Notes: a model not told the origin generated them from the letters alone. Positions 11,590-23,214 are shown, numbered from the stretch's first letter. The stretch is 64,000 bases of DNA from Ovis canadensis (GCF_042477335.2 NC_091246.1:209683501-209747500); one strand, 5' to 3'. A program made the numbers and translations.

Positions 11590-11695
11590 TTTCTAGAGCC
11601 AGACTGCCCAGGTGCAAATCCTACCCTAAAACTCACTAGCTCTATGATCTTGGGCAAGTTATTTAGCCGCTCCAAAAAATGCAGATAAAAACACA
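11590..11695 (-). repeat. MIR fragment
   Basis: ATGATCTTGGGCAAGTTATT followed by TAGCCGCTCC is the reverse-strand MIR signature. Confidence 0.75.
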
Positions 11696-11720
11696 TTAGA
11701 CTTTCTGGCAATTGTGAGGG

Positions 11721-11756
11721 TTTGTGTGTGTGTGTGTATGTGTGTGTGTGTGTGTT
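11721..11756. repeat. (GT)n microsatellite
   Basis: GT dinucleotides interrupted once by a GTAT unit. Confidence 0.95.
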
Positions 11757-12764
11757 AAGGCTTATCAAAAAAGTCTTTAAACAGTAAGATAGTGTTCTAA
11801 GCCTTTGAGTTCTCAAGGCTCTTACTGGTTTATAGAAGTCGTAAAAGAGAGGTCACCATTTTTCACTAGCTACAACATAAAACAGTATTTTGTAATTAAT
11901 TGTTATTTTACATACCTACATATGTAACACAAACCTTAGTGTTTAAACTTTCGGAAATTGTGATGAGGAAAATTTTTTAAACCAACAAATTGAACTGCAG
12001 AGGGGAAAGAAAGGTAGAAAACAAAACTTATTTATTCAACCAATATTTATTAAGCACTCACCTCATGCAAAGCCTCTTGGGAAACACAAGTATGGCTGGG
12101 ACGCAAATCTGCCTGCCTGGGGCTTGCCGTGTTAGCAAATAACTGCCTCTGACCCTTCCATTTGCAAAAATGGGCTGTGTTCCACAGGCTCTGTAAAATT
12201 AAATGCTCTGTAGAGCATTTTAGATTGGTTTATACTCTAAAATAAATGGGCAGGACAAGAATATAAAGTAGGGCAAAAAATGTACCACTTAAATTGTTTC
12301 TGCATTTTCCATTAAAGTTTAGCTTCTCTAAAGATTGTGATCATGTTGATAAACTATGTACATATTGCCTAGGAATGAAAAATAACTTTTTTTCCCTTTC
12401 ACTTGTACTTAGCACAGTTCTTGGTTCTGAAAGCCCTCTGCCTAAAAAGGACATGGGTAGAAATAAACATGGGATGCCCAAAATATCTTTTTTCTATGGG
12501 TTGTAGGCATCCAGATTTGGAAAAGAAAACCTTCTCTTCGGTAGCGGCTGTGGTCTGCAGCACAACTTTCAAATATCCTTCTCGGCAGCTTATTAATTCA
12601 CTGGAAATACTCAAAATACTCAATGGGAAACATGACTTTTCCTTGACCCTGCTGTTTCTACAGTATTCTCATTCTCAGTTGAGCATAGAGGATGCTGGTG
12701 GCCTTCTGAGAAACCAGAAACTTTAACCCCCATCTGCCTAGACCAGACTATCTCTTTAAAACCA
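11757..12764. other. Gene-free sequence
   Basis: Nothing firm is seen. TTCAACCAATATTTATTAAG near 12034 resembles the degraded end of an old LINE/MIR-type repeat, but not enough remains to name it. Confidence 0.45.
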
Positions 12765-13176
12765 TTCAGTTCAGTTCAGTTCAGTTCAGTCGCTCAGTTG
12801 TGTCTGACTCTTTGTGACCCCATGAATCGCAGCACACCAGGCCTCCCTGTCCATCACCAACTCCCAGAGTTCACTCAGACTCACGTCCATCGAGTCAGTG
12901 ATGCCATCCAGCCATCTCATCCTCTGTCGTCCCCTTCTCCTCCTGCCCCCAATCCCTCCCAGCATCAGAGTCTTTTCCAATGAGTCAACTCTTCTCATGA
13001 GGTGGTCAAAGTACTGGAGTTTCAGCTTCAGCATCATTCCTTCCAAAGAAATCCCAGGGGCTGATCTCCTTCAGAATGGACTGGTTGGATCTCCTTGCAG
13101 TCCAAGGGACTCTCAAGAGTCTTCTCCAACACCACAGTTCAAAAGCATCAATTCTTCGGCACTCAGCCTTCTTCAT
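12765..13176 (-). mobile_element. BovB LINE 3' end fragment
   Basis: It begins at the 3' terminal TTCAG repeats (about five copies at 12772-12796) and runs about 410 bp into the ORF2 C-terminus. The minus-strand frame at 13046-12786 reads '[20 protein letters not shown]'. It is truncated on the 5' side. Confidence 0.9.
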
Positions 13177-13189
13177 TAAAGAACCATAA

Positions 13190-13372
13190 TAATTACCCTT
13201 TATTGAACATTTACAACATGCCAGACACTAAAGTCACTGCATCATCTTATTTGATCTTCATAATCCTGTGAAGCAGGTGTTAGTATTATCACCATTTTAC
13301 AGATGAGGAAACTGAAACCCACAGCAGTAAGCAGATTGTCCAAAGCCACAAAATAACAAACTGCTGAACACG
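13190..13372 (+). repeat. MIR SINE
   Basis: TTATTGAACATTTACAACAT, then ACCATTTTACAGATGAGGAA and ACTGAAACCC, form the typical MIR core. Confidence 0.88.
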
Positions 13373-13375
13373 CAT

Positions 13376-13580
13376 TTTAAAAAATATTTATTTTATGTAG
13401 TTATTTGGCTGTGCCGGGTATTTGCTGCAGCACCTGAGATCTTCGATCTTTGTTGCCTCATGCAGAATCCTTAGTTGCAGCACGTGGGACCTAGTTCCCT
13501 GACCAGGGATCAAACCTTGGCCCCCTCCATAGGAAGCACAGAGTCTTAGCCAATGGACCACTAGGGATGTCCCTGAACAA
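13376..13580 (-). mobile_element. CHR-type SINE, antisense
   Basis: It starts in an A/T tail (TTTAAAAAAATATTTATTTT), followed by GGCTGTGCCGGGTATTTGCT and ACCAGGGATCAAACCTTGGC, and ends in the inverted tRNA head near 13570. GAACACGCATTTTAAA (13366-13381) and GAACAAGGATTTAAAT to the right are a possible diverged target duplication. Confidence 0.82.
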
Positions 13581-14039
13581 GGATTTAAATCTACAAAACC
13601 TCTGCTCTCAACCGTTACTCTCAAATTGCATCTCCAAAGAAAGACAAGTCCCCACTACAACAAATATAAGAACTTCCAGAATAATTAATGGGAAAACTAC
13701 TTCATCACTCCTCCTAGCAGAGTAAAAAATGTGATATGGCCCCTGAGGGAGGCCCAGCATCCTATAGACCTTACAGTGACCCAGTATCCCAAGAATGTCC
13801 TGTTCTTGTGATGTCCTCTTGGACAGCTGGCTGCAAAGCGGGTATTTAGATAGAAACACATTCTCAAGGAAGCTTCCATAAAAAACATGTGCTCACCCTA
13901 TCTGTTTGCTTTCTGGGGCTTTCTCCAGGCCAGACATACTTAGGTGCTTAGGCAGCTCACAGTCTCAGAAGCAGACTCAACTTCTTCCCTTTACTAGTTT
14001 CCTTCCCTTCCCACTAGTTTTTGTTTTTTTCCCTTCCAA
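13581..14039. other. Unique sequence
   Basis: No gene or repeat recognised. Confidence 0.45.
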
Positions 14040-14265
14040 GTGAGAACTAGGTTCAAAGTCCTGTTCTTTTATCCACCAACTGTGTGATTTTGGACTTCTC
14101 TTTACGTTGGTTTCCCCATCTATAAAATGCGCCCAATAAATAGTTACCATCTCAAAGGGCTGTTGTGAGGACAAAGATTCAAGGAGATGGTGCCAGTTAA
14201 GGGTTTATTGCAATGCCTGGCATGGTAAGCCCTTGATAAACATTAGCTGTTAATAAACATAGTAA
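14040..14265 (-). repeat. MIR SINE
   Basis: Reverse-strand MIR: CCCCATCTATAAAATG, TGTTGTGAGGACAAAGATTC and CCTGGCATGGTAAGCCCTTG, in the expected order. Confidence 0.85.
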
Positions 14266-15040
14266 CGATACGACTAATACCAGACACTGGAGTCTGTCAG
14301 TTGGCTTTGTCTTAACCGTTCGGCTGGAATTTAAGCCAGGGTATCATCAACACTGGGTGCTAAGACACAGCAGGAGCAATATGGTCTTCAGAACTAAGGC
14401 TTTAAAACAATGAGTCATCTCTGGGAGCAGTGGACTAGCTTGATAAATTTTAGGCCAGGGGAAGAGGAGGAGTGAAGTTTCACAGGTAAGCCAAAGCCCC
14501 TTTTGCTAGAGTGAGAAGTCTGTCGCCTCTTTTGTTTATTTCTTCTCTAAATGTTTCCTCTCCCACCTCCTGGGCGGTTTTCAAAACTCCTCCATTTTGG
14601 TAGCAGCTCTTCACAAGTCTGCTGGAGGCCACAGGAATGGGCCAACACCCCTCTCCCCAGCTCAAAGAGCCAGCGGGAGCTGCCCCAAGCCCTTCCCCTG
14701 ATTCTGGGGTCCAGCTGGCTCCACAGTGGTTTCTGCAGCCCCCTTTCCAACACCTTCCTGACACAGCACAGCTGTGGGGCTCCGCTCAGACTGTGGCCCA
14801 TGAGCAGAGCAGGCGCGTCACCAGTACTCTGTGCATCTCTCAAGCCAGCCTGAGGCCCCTCGCTTTGCCAGTCACCTGTCACCTTTCACTCTGGAGCGCC
14901 CACACGTCATTTCCAATGTGAGGTGAGCATAAAGCAGAGATAAATAAATAAGTAGTTGATAAATAGATAGGTAAAGTCAGGTCATCATATGCAAAGTTCT
15001 TAGGTTAAATCACAGGGCCCAAGAGTCCAAACATGTGAAT
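14266..15040. other. Unique sequence, no gene
   Basis: Overlapping 90-110-codon frames on both strands at 14480-14921 lie in GC-richer DNA. They show no family resemblance and are judged to be chance frames. Confidence 0.5.
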
Positions 15041-15044
15041 TCTA

Positions 15045-15165
15045 CTTTTGTCATTCTCTGAACCCTTAGACAATTCAATCCACCATCTTGGGCTGCAGTT
15101 TTCTCATCTGTAAAATGAAAGAGAAAAATTACTGAACTCTGATGTCCTTTCTGAAAAATAAATCC
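15045..15165 (-). repeat. MIR fragment
   Basis: TTTTCTCATCTGTAAAATGA marks an antisense MIR core; the ends are eroded. Confidence 0.7.
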
Positions 15166-15234
15166 CTCAAACCATTCTCTGGTTCAGTCTCTCCTTTTTA
15201 ATCACAGGATGGGCTGGCTCCTAGTTCAGTGCCA

Positions 15235-16090
15235 GACTCCCTTATAATTTTGATACAAACTCAATATCATCACAAAAAAACAATTCATTTGTTCATCAAG
15301 ATTATTAATTCCAAAGAACTAAAAGACATTTGTCTAAAGAAGGCATAGAGATGGCCAACAGGCACATGAAAAGATGTTCAATAATGCTAATTATTAGAGA
15401 AATGCAAGTCAAAACTAGAATGAGGTGCCACCTCACACCAGTCAGAACAACCATCATCAAAGAAGTCTACAAACAAGAAATGCTAGAGAACGTGTGGAGA
15501 AAAGGGAATCCTCCTACATTATTGGTGGGAACATAAATTGGTGCAGCTATTAGGAAGAACAGTATAGAGGTTCCTTAAAAAATTAAAAATAGAGCTACCA
15601 TATGATCCAGCAATACCACTCCTGGGCATATATCCAGACAAAACTATAGTTCAAAAGGATGCATGCCACCCCTATGTTCATTGTACACTATTCACAGTAG
15701 CCAAGACATGGAAACAATCTAAAGGTTCATCAACAAATGAATGGATAAAGATGTGGTATATATATATACAATGGAATACTATTCATCCACAAAAAAGAAT
15801 GCAGCAATATGGGTGGAACTAGAGAGTATCATACTAAGTGAAGTAAGTCAGAAAGACAAAGATAAATACATTATAATATTTGGAATCTAAAATACAACAA
15901 AAATGAACTTATCTGAGAAAAAGAAATGGACTCACGGATATAGAGAACAGACTTGTTTCTGTAGGGGAGGGATGAAATGGGAGCTTGGAGTATATACAGA
16001 ACAGATAACAAGGTCCTTGGGCATAGCAGAAGGAAATACAGTCAATATCCTATGATAAACCACAATGGAAAATAATATTTTAAAAAAGAT
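15235..16090 (+). mobile_element. L1 (old mammalian), 3' end
   Basis: About 850 bp in sense orientation covering the end of ORF2 and the 3' UTR. The frame at 15330-15536 reads '[20 protein letters not shown]' and '[14 protein letters not shown]', as in L1 ORF2. The later TGGAATACTATTCATCCACA and CACAATGGAAAATAATATTT blocks are L1 tail sequence, and an A-rich end follows. It is diverged and broken. Confidence 0.88.
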
Positions 16091-16099
16091 TCTCTATAT

Positions 16100-16185
16100 T
16101 ATGGAATTAATAATCTTTTTAAAAATTGAAGTATAGCTGATTTACAATGTTGTGTTAATTTCTGCTGTATAGCAAAGGAGGGTGG
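16100..16185 (-). mobile_element. L1 3' UTR fragment, antisense
   Basis: GAAGTATAGCTGATTTACAA and TAATTTCTGCTGTATAGCAA match the antisense of L1 3' UTRs. Confidence 0.75.
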
Positions 16186-16191
16186 GGGAAG

Positions 16192-16322
16192 TTATATATA
16201 AATATGTATATACATAAAGACATATATATAGATAAACTGAGTCACATTTTATATATATATATATATACATATATACATAAATACATATATACATATATGT
16301 TTATATACATAAACACATATTT
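16192..16322. repeat. TA/TACA-rich microsatellite
   Basis: Runs of (TA)n and TATACA over about 130 bp, including an uninterrupted (TA)n block near 16251-16266. Confidence 0.92.
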
Positions 16323-16369
16323 TTTAAAATAAATGAAGGCCATGGGATTTTATTTCATCTTTTAAGAGG

Positions 16370-16575
16370 TGCCTTACTTCCCTGGTGGCTCAGCTGGTAA
16401 AGAATCCACCTGCAATGCAGGAGACCTGGGTTCAATCCCTGGGTTGGGAAGATCCCCTGGAGAAGGGAAAGGCTAACCACTCCAGTATTCTATCCTGGAG
16501 AATTCCATGGACTATATAGTTTATGAGCTTGCAAACAGCCAGACACGACTGAGCAACTTTCTTTTTTTTTTTCAT
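16370..16575 (+). mobile_element. Bov-tA SINE
   Basis: CTTCCCTGGTGGCTCAGCTG through GGTTCAATCCCTGGGTTGGG and AGACACGACTGAGCAACTTT is a complete Bov-tA. The C(T)11-type run at 16560-16572 follows. Confidence 0.93.
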
Positions 16576-18764
16576 TCATTCAATCATGTACTGAGCATCT
16601 GCCATGCGCCCAGCACCACATCCGACTGCAGTGTAACTACCCAGAACTTGAATAAACGTCTGTGACCACTTAGAAACAAAGTAACTGCTGACTGAGAAGG
16701 AGAATTAAAAGCAGGGAGAGATTCCTCAACACGTGAATGAGAGAGCTAGCTAAGAAATAAAGGGCTTCTCTGTTCCCCTCCCCCAAGATTTCTGATAGCC
16801 AGCATTCTAATAAAAGTTGCTTTTACCAGCTTCACACTTTCAAAGCCAAAATTAACACCATTTAACGGAAGGCCCCCAAAAAACTCAGAAGGTAAGACCC
16901 AAGCCAGCGAGGGACTTCGATTTACACACGGAAAGGAAACCTCAAAGCCTTTTCAAGCTCTTTCCAACCTCTCCTAACCACCTCTTCAACCTGCCACCCT
17001 CCCTTAGGGACCCTGCCAGGTTGCTCGGACCCAGCCACGCCTCGGCTCCTCCCTCAGGTGAAGCTGTTCTCAAATTAAATCACAAAGAGGGGCAGCCAGT
17101 CTGCAATGATCTGTGTTTATTTAGTAAATGGGTTGATTGCCCTCATTTGTGGCGATTAAGAGAATTTCTCAACGCAAAGAGGACCATTTCTCGAAGGGCT
17201 GCCCCAGATAATTAAGACGGGGGAAGAAACAAAATTCAAATACCTTCCCCCCCCTCCCCCCCCCCCCGGGCCCCTGACCAACGGGTTTTGGCCTTTCGTT
17301 GGCCCCTCCTGCAAGGGGGCACAGGCCCCGGCTGCAGCGAGTTTCTGACCCAGTAGAGAGAGGATTTGGTAAACAAAGGCTTAGGAATTCTTTAGGTGCC
17401 TTTAAACTGACATCTGGCAAATTCGAGATCCCGTCACAGTTTCTCCCCCGCGCCGCGACCCGCCCCCACCCCCTGCCCCCCAGCTTTGAAAGGCAAATGT
17501 TTCGAGGTCTGTGTTCTCTTCCATTCACAGCGTTTTTAATCAAGTGGAGTCAAACCACTTTGTCTACACCTTAATTGAAGAGCCTGGCTCGAGAGCTTAA
17601 AGTACTATTTTACAATAGGAAGGAGGGGCAGGGAGAGGCGAAAGGGAGTAAGTGGAAATGTGAACGAGAGGAAAAGCGGTGGGTAAGTGGCCCTCAAGGG
17701 CGCTCTCAGACCGCGCGCTCGCCTACAGGGCACACGTCGGGCACAGCGAAGGGGCTGCTCTGTGCCACTCTTCGTCAGGAGCTGAAAAGAGGCTGGCTTG
17801 GCTTCGAGGGTCACTTCCAGAGGATACACTACAAAGCCCCTATTGTGAGAAGTCGTGGCCTAGGGGAAGAACCCCCGAAGAAGCCAAAGGCTCTCCTTGG
17901 GCCAGATCACAGAGCCCAGCTTCCTGGCCTTATCAAGGAAGACACGGGCGCACAGAGGTTAACCAATTCGCTCAAGGCCAAGGGGGTTAGTGGCTGCATC
18001 AAGACCCGGGGAATTCCTCTCATTTCCTTAGTTGTAACTGAAGGCTTTCTCCTCTGTTTGATCCTCTGGAAAGAGAAATCCTAAAACGAATGTCCCTAGA
18101 CTCGGGAAGACAGTTAAATGACTTCCTGTATTTTTCCAAGTGAAACAACCAAACATTCTCACCTAGTCTTCTCCTCAACTATTTGGGATCCCAGCTGTAC
18201 ATTCCAGGGCACATGGGAGATTTTAAACAGATTCTCTGGGGGTAGGACTCAGGAGCTAGTTTTGTGGGGGTTTTTTAAGTAGATTTTTTTAATTATTAAA
18301 TTTCTCCACCACTAACTACCCCCACCCCCCACGGCGACCTCCCCTTGGAGGATCTCCCTTTCAACTTGTTCTAATTACTACTGTTTCTGCTGCTGCCTTC
18401 ATGTCACTTAATTTGGTTCATGTATCCCAAAGCACGTTCAATTTAAAACATTTCACTGTCGACCCATGTTTAGCTTGCGGTCTGTCATGATCCCCAGATC
18501 TGTCCTTAGCTAGGCTTTCACAATCCTATATTTCTGCAACTTAGAGGTTTAAAACTCTTTTTTTCACTTAACTTCATCTGACTCAATCCCACTCAATTTG
18601 ATTCAATAAATGGAACCTTATGAAAGGCAAAGGAGAAAAATAAGACATCGTTTCTCTTCTCAAGGAACTTTGAGATGAATACGGGGCATAACATAGATAG
18701 GCCTTAAAAGAGAAGAGAGAATAGAAGCACCATCAAAAGAGCTATAGAACCTTCAGAGAAAGAC
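16576..18764. other. Repeat-poor, partly CpG-rich candidate regulatory region
   Basis: No exon is identified and no transposon is visible over about 2.2 kb. It includes a TAATTA homeobox-type site (17209-17214), a GTAAACA forkhead-type site (17369-17375), a C homopolymer near 17250-17267 and a GC/CpG-rich part at about 17270-17960. A 169-codon + frame at 17575-18084 has no recognisable domain. Two GTAAGT splice-donor-like sites occur (about 17648 and 17683), so a non-coding first exon is conceivable but not shown. Confidence 0.5.
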
Positions 18765-18848
18765 GGTGAAGGAAACTGACATTTGATGAGTACCTACTAT
18801 GTGCCAGGTCCCATGAGATATATTAGAATTAGGCTTGGCTGAGAGGCA
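18765..18848 (+). repeat. MIR fragment
   Basis: GAGTACCTACTATGTGCCAG is the MIR core start; it is cut off by the BovB copy. Confidence 0.7.
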
Positions 18849-19544
18849 TAGTTCAGTTCAGTTCAGTCGCTCAGTTGTGTCTGACTCTTTGCGGCCCCAT
18901 GAATCACAGCACGCCAGGCCTCCCTGTTCATTACCATCTCCCGGAGTTCACTCAGACTCACGTCCATCAAGTCCATGATGCCATCCAGCCATCTCATCCT
19001 GGGTCGTCCGCTTCTCCTCCTGCACCCAATCCTTCCCAGCATCAGAGTCTTTTCCAATGAGTCAACTCTTCTCATGAGGTGGCCAAAGTACTGGAGTTTC
19101 AGCTTTAGCACCATTCCTTCCAAAGAAATCCCAGGGTTGATCTCCTTCACAATGGGCTGGGTGGATCTCCTTGCAGTCCAAGGGACTCTCAAGAATCTTC
19201 TCCAACACCACAGTTCAGAAGCATCAATTCTTCAGTGCTCAGCTTTCTTCACAGTCCAACTCTCACATCCATGCATGACCACAGGAAAAACCATAGCCTT
19301 GACTAGCCAGACCTTAGTCGGCAAAGTAATGTCTCTGCTTTTGAATATACTGTCTAGGTTGATCATAACTTTTCGTCCAAGGGGTAAGCGTCTTTTAATT
19401 TCATGGCTGCAGTCACCATCTGCAGTGATTTTGGAGCCCAGAAAAATAAAGTCTGACACTGTTTCCCCTGTTTCCCCATCTATTTCCCAGGAAGTGATGG
19501 GACCGAATGCCATGATTTTCATTTTCTGAATGTTGAGCTTTAAA
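18849..19544 (-). mobile_element. BovB LINE (outer copy), 3' arm
   Basis: Antisense BovB from the terminal TTCAG repeats to the point 'GAGCTTTAA' of ORF2. The minus-strand frames at 19192-18863 and 19582-19232 give the C-terminal domain ('[20 protein letters not shown]'). The same element resumes at 21534, directly after the sense copy. Confidence 0.9.
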
Positions 19545-21533
19545 CAGAATGCCTGATGAACTATGGACAAGGTTCGTGACATTGTACAGGTACAGGGATC
19601 AAGACCATCCCCATGGAAAAGAAATGCAAAAAAGCAAAATGTCTGTCTGGGGAGGCCTTACAAATAGCTGTGAAAAGAAGAGAGGCAAAAAGCAAAGGAG
19701 AAAAGGAAAGATATAAGCATCTGAATGCAGAGTTCCAAAGAATAGCAAGAAGAGATAAGAAAGCCTTCTTCAGCGATCAATGCAAAGAAATAGAGGAAAA
19801 CAACAGAATGGGAAAGACTAGAGATCTCTTCAAGAAAATGAGAGACACCAAGGGAACATTTCATGCAAAGATGGGCTCAATAAAGGACAAAAATGGTCTG
19901 GACCTAACAGAAGCAGAAGATATTAAGAAGAGGTGGCAAGAATACACAGAACTGTACAAAAAAGATCTTCACAACCCAGATAATCACGATAGTGTGATCA
20001 CTCACCTAGAGCCAGACATCCTGGAATGTGAAGTCAAGTGGGCCTTAGAAAGCATCACTACGAAGAAAGCTAGTGGAGGTGATGGAATTCCAGTTGAGCT
20101 GTTTCAAATCCTGAAAGATGATGCTGTGAAAGTGCTACAGTCAATATGCCAGCCAATTTGGAAAACTCAGCAGTGGCCACAGGACCGGAAAAGGTCAGTT
20201 TTCATCCCAATCCCAAAGAAAGGCAATGCCAAAGAATGCTCAAACTACCGCACAATTGCACTCATCTCACACGCTAGTAAAGTAATGCTCAAAATTCTCC
20301 AAGCCAGGTTTCAGCAATATGTGAACCGTGAACTCCCTGATGTTCATGCTGGTTTTAGAAAAGGCAGAGGAACCAGAGATCAAATTGCCAACATCCGCTG
20401 GATCATGGAAAAAGCAAGAGAGTTCCAGAAAAACATCTATTTCTGCTTTATTGACTATGCCAAAGCCTTTGACTGTGTGGATCACAAGAAACTGTGGAAA
20501 ATTCTGAAAGAGATGGGAATATCAGACCACCTGACCTGCCTCTTGAGAAATCTGTATGCAGGTCAGGAAGCAACAGTTAGAACTGGACATGGAACAACAG
20601 ACTGGTTCCAAATAAGAAAAGGAGTACATCAAGGCTGTATATTGTCACCCGGCTTATTTAACTTCTATGCAGAGTACATCATGAGAAATGCTGGACTGGA
20701 AGAAACACAAGCTGGAATCAAGATTGCCAGGAGAAATATCAATAACCTCAGATATGCAGATGACACCACCGTTATGGCAGAAAGTGAAGAGGAGCTAAAA
20801 AGCCTCTTGATGAAAGTGAAAGAGGAGAGTGAAAAAGTTGGCTTAAAGCTCAACATTCAGTAAACGAAGATCATGGCATCCGGTCCCATCACTTCATGAC
20901 AAATAGATGGGGAAACAGTGGAAACAGTGTCAGACTACTCTTTTGGGCTCCAAAATCACTGCAGATGGTGACTGCAGCCATGAAATTAAAAGACACTTAC
21001 TCCTTGGAAGAAAAGTTATGACCAACCTAGACAGTATATTCAAAAGCAGAGACATTACTTTGCTGACTAAGGTCCATCTAGTTAAGTCTATGGTTTTTCC
21101 TGTGGTCATGTATGGATGTGAGAGTTGGACTGTGAAGAAGGCTGAGCGCCAAAGAATTGATGCTTTTGAACTGTGGTGTTGGAGAAGACTCTTGAGAGTC
21201 CCTTGGACTGCAAGGAGATCCAACCAGTCCATTCTGAAGGAGATCAACCCTGGGATTTCTTTGCAAGGAATGATGCTAAAGCTGAAATTCCTATACTTTG
21301 GCCACCTCGTGCGAAGAGTTGACTCATTGGAAAAGACTCTGATGCTGAGAGGGATTGGGGGCAGGAGGAGAAGGGGACGACCCAGGATGAGATGGCTGGA
21401 TGGCATCATGGACTCAATGGATGTGAGTCTGAGTGAACTCCGGGAGTTGGTGATGGACAGGGAGGCCTGGCGTGCTGCGATTCATGGGGTAGCAAAGAGT
21501 TGGACACGACTGAGCGACTGAACTGAACTGAAG
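19545..21533 (+). mobile_element. BovB LINE (inner copy), sense, 5'-truncated
   Basis: A 2.0-kb BovB in + orientation running from the linker before the reverse transcriptase to the 3' tail (ACTGAACTGAACTGAA). The frame at 19613-20863 (416 codons) holds the reverse transcriptase with motif A (DYAKAFDCVDHKK) and motif C YADD at residues 381-384; a stop follows 'LNIQ'. After a small frameshift the C-terminal domain is open at 20907-21521, ending 'RLSD'. The endonuclease domain is missing. It sits head-on inside the antisense BovB copy. Confidence 0.92.
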
Positions 21534-22801
21534 CCAGCTTTTTCGCTCTCCTCTTTCACTTTCATCAAGAGGCGTTTTAGCTCCTCTTCACTTTCTGCCA
21601 TAAGGGTGGTGTCATCTGCATATCTGAGGTTATTGATATTTCTCCTGGCAATCTTGATTCCAGCTTATGTTTCTTCCAGTCCAGCATTTCTCATGATGTA
21701 CTCTGCATAGAAGTTAAATAAGCCGGGTGACAATATACAGCCTTGATGTACTCCTTTTCTTATTCGGAACCAGTCTGTTGTTCCATGTCCAGTTCTAACT
21801 GTTGCTTCCTGACCTGCATACAGATTTCTCAAGAGGCAGGTCAGGTGGTCTGATATTCCCATCTCTTTCAGAATTTTCCACAGTTTCTTGTGATCCACAC
21901 AGTCAAAGGCTTTGGCATAGTCAATAAAGCAGAAATAGATGTTTTTCTGGAACTCTCTTGCTTTTTCCATGATCCAGCGGATGTTGGCAATTTGATCTCT
22001 GGTTCCTCTGCCTTTTCTAAAACCAGCATGAACATCAGGGAGTTCACGGTTCACATATTGCTGAAACCTGGCTTGGAGAATTTTGAGCATTACTTTACTA
22101 GCGTGTGAGATGAGTGCAATTGTGCGGTAGTTTGAGCATTCTTTGGCATTGCCTTTCTTTGGGATTGGGATGAAAACTGACCTTTTCCGGTCCTGTGGCC
22201 ACTGCTGAGTTTTCCAAATTGGCTGGCATATTGACTGTAGCACTTTCACAGCATCATCTTTCAGGATTTGAAACAGCTCAACTGGAATTCCATCACCTCC
22301 ACTAGCTTTCTTCGTAGTGATGCTTTCTAAGGCCCACTTGACTTCACATTCCAGGATGTCTGGCTCTAGGTGAGTGATCACACCATCATGATTATCTGGG
22401 TTGTGAATATCTTTTTTGTACAGTTCTTCTGTGTATTCTTGCCACCTCTTCTTAATATCTTCTGCTTCTGTTAGGTCCAGACCATTTTTGTCCTTTATTG
22501 AGCCCATCTTTGCACGAAATGTTCCCTTGGTGTCTCTCATTTTCTTGAAGAGATCTCTAGTCTTTCCCATTCTGTTGTTTTCCTCTATTTCTTTGCATTG
22601 ATCGCTGAAGAAGGCTTTCTTATCTCTTCTTGCTATTCTTTGGAACTCTGCATTCAGATGCTTATATCTTTCCTTTTCTCCTTTGCTTTTTGCCTCTCTT
22701 CTTTTCACAGCTATTTGTAAGGCCTCCCCAGACAGCCATTTTGCTTTTTTGCATATCTTTTCCACTGGGATGTTCTTTATCCCTGTCTCCTGTACAATGT
22801 C
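21534..22801 (-). mobile_element. BovB LINE (outer copy), reverse-transcriptase arm
   Basis: The antisense BovB resumes with GCCAGCTTTTTCGCTCTCC, the sequence expected right after the left arm's end. The minus-strand frame at 22840-21665 (391 codons) is almost identical in protein to the inner copy. It shares its uncommon residues (ISDHL, SPGLF, RKGVHQG), which differ from the IPDHL and SPCLF seen at 61.3-62.6 kb. It is truncated within about 35 nt of the inner copy's 5' end. Confidence 0.9.
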
Positions 22802-23214
22802 ATAAGAAATCCTAAAATAACACTGGCTTAAACAAGACATAAGTTTATTTTGCTCTCATATTGGAGAATCCAGAGGGAATTCATCATAGGCTGGTATAGT
22901 GCACCACAATGCTAGAGACCAGGGTCCTTCTATCTTTTTCTCCTTTCAAGGTCACTTCATGGTCTACAATAGCCTCCAGAGTTCCAGCCTTTGAGGGGAG
23001 GGGACACAGTTCCAGGTGTGTTGTTGCACACATACAGCTGATATTCCACTGGCCAGACTTAATGGAAGGACCCAAGGGAGGTTTTTTATGGAGTCTTTAT
23101 TCCAAGTGGTCATATGTCTGGCTAAAGACTGGGGTCTCCACTATTGTGAAAGAAAGGAAAAGCATATATTGAGGAGCAACTAGCAGCCTCTGCACCATGC
23201 TAAGGACTTTATAT
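22802..23214. repeat. Unclassified old repeat-like segment
   Basis: Wording such as GACCAGGGTCCTTCTATCTT and CAAGGTCACTTCATGGTCTA resembles dispersed mammalian repeat DNA, but I cannot name the family. No gene seen. Confidence 0.35.

Noticed and set aside
14480..14921. Cluster of 90-110-codon frames on both strands
   Set aside because: Frames overlap each other on both strands and none has family resemblance; probable chance in GC-richer DNA.
17169..17543. 124-codon minus-strand frame in the same block
   Set aside because: Overlaps poly-C and GC-rich DNA; no recognisable protein features.
17575..18084. 169-codon frame in the CpG-rich block
   Set aside because: No domain, no upstream promoter evidence and composition explained by GC content. 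Kept only as part of the regulatory candidate.
18975..19529. 184-codon + frame in antisense BovB, repeated at 43242-44012, 20930-21409 (minus) and 62288-62914 (minus)
   Set aside because: The same antisense frame recurs in every BovB 3' end because copies are related; it is a shadow of ORF2, with no sign of selection of its own.
18849..21533. Twin-priming (5' inversion) as the origin of the inverted BovB arms
   Set aside because: In twin priming the inverted and direct parts do not repeat the same region. Here the 3' end is present in both orientations and the antisense copy resumes after the sense copy, so nesting fits better.
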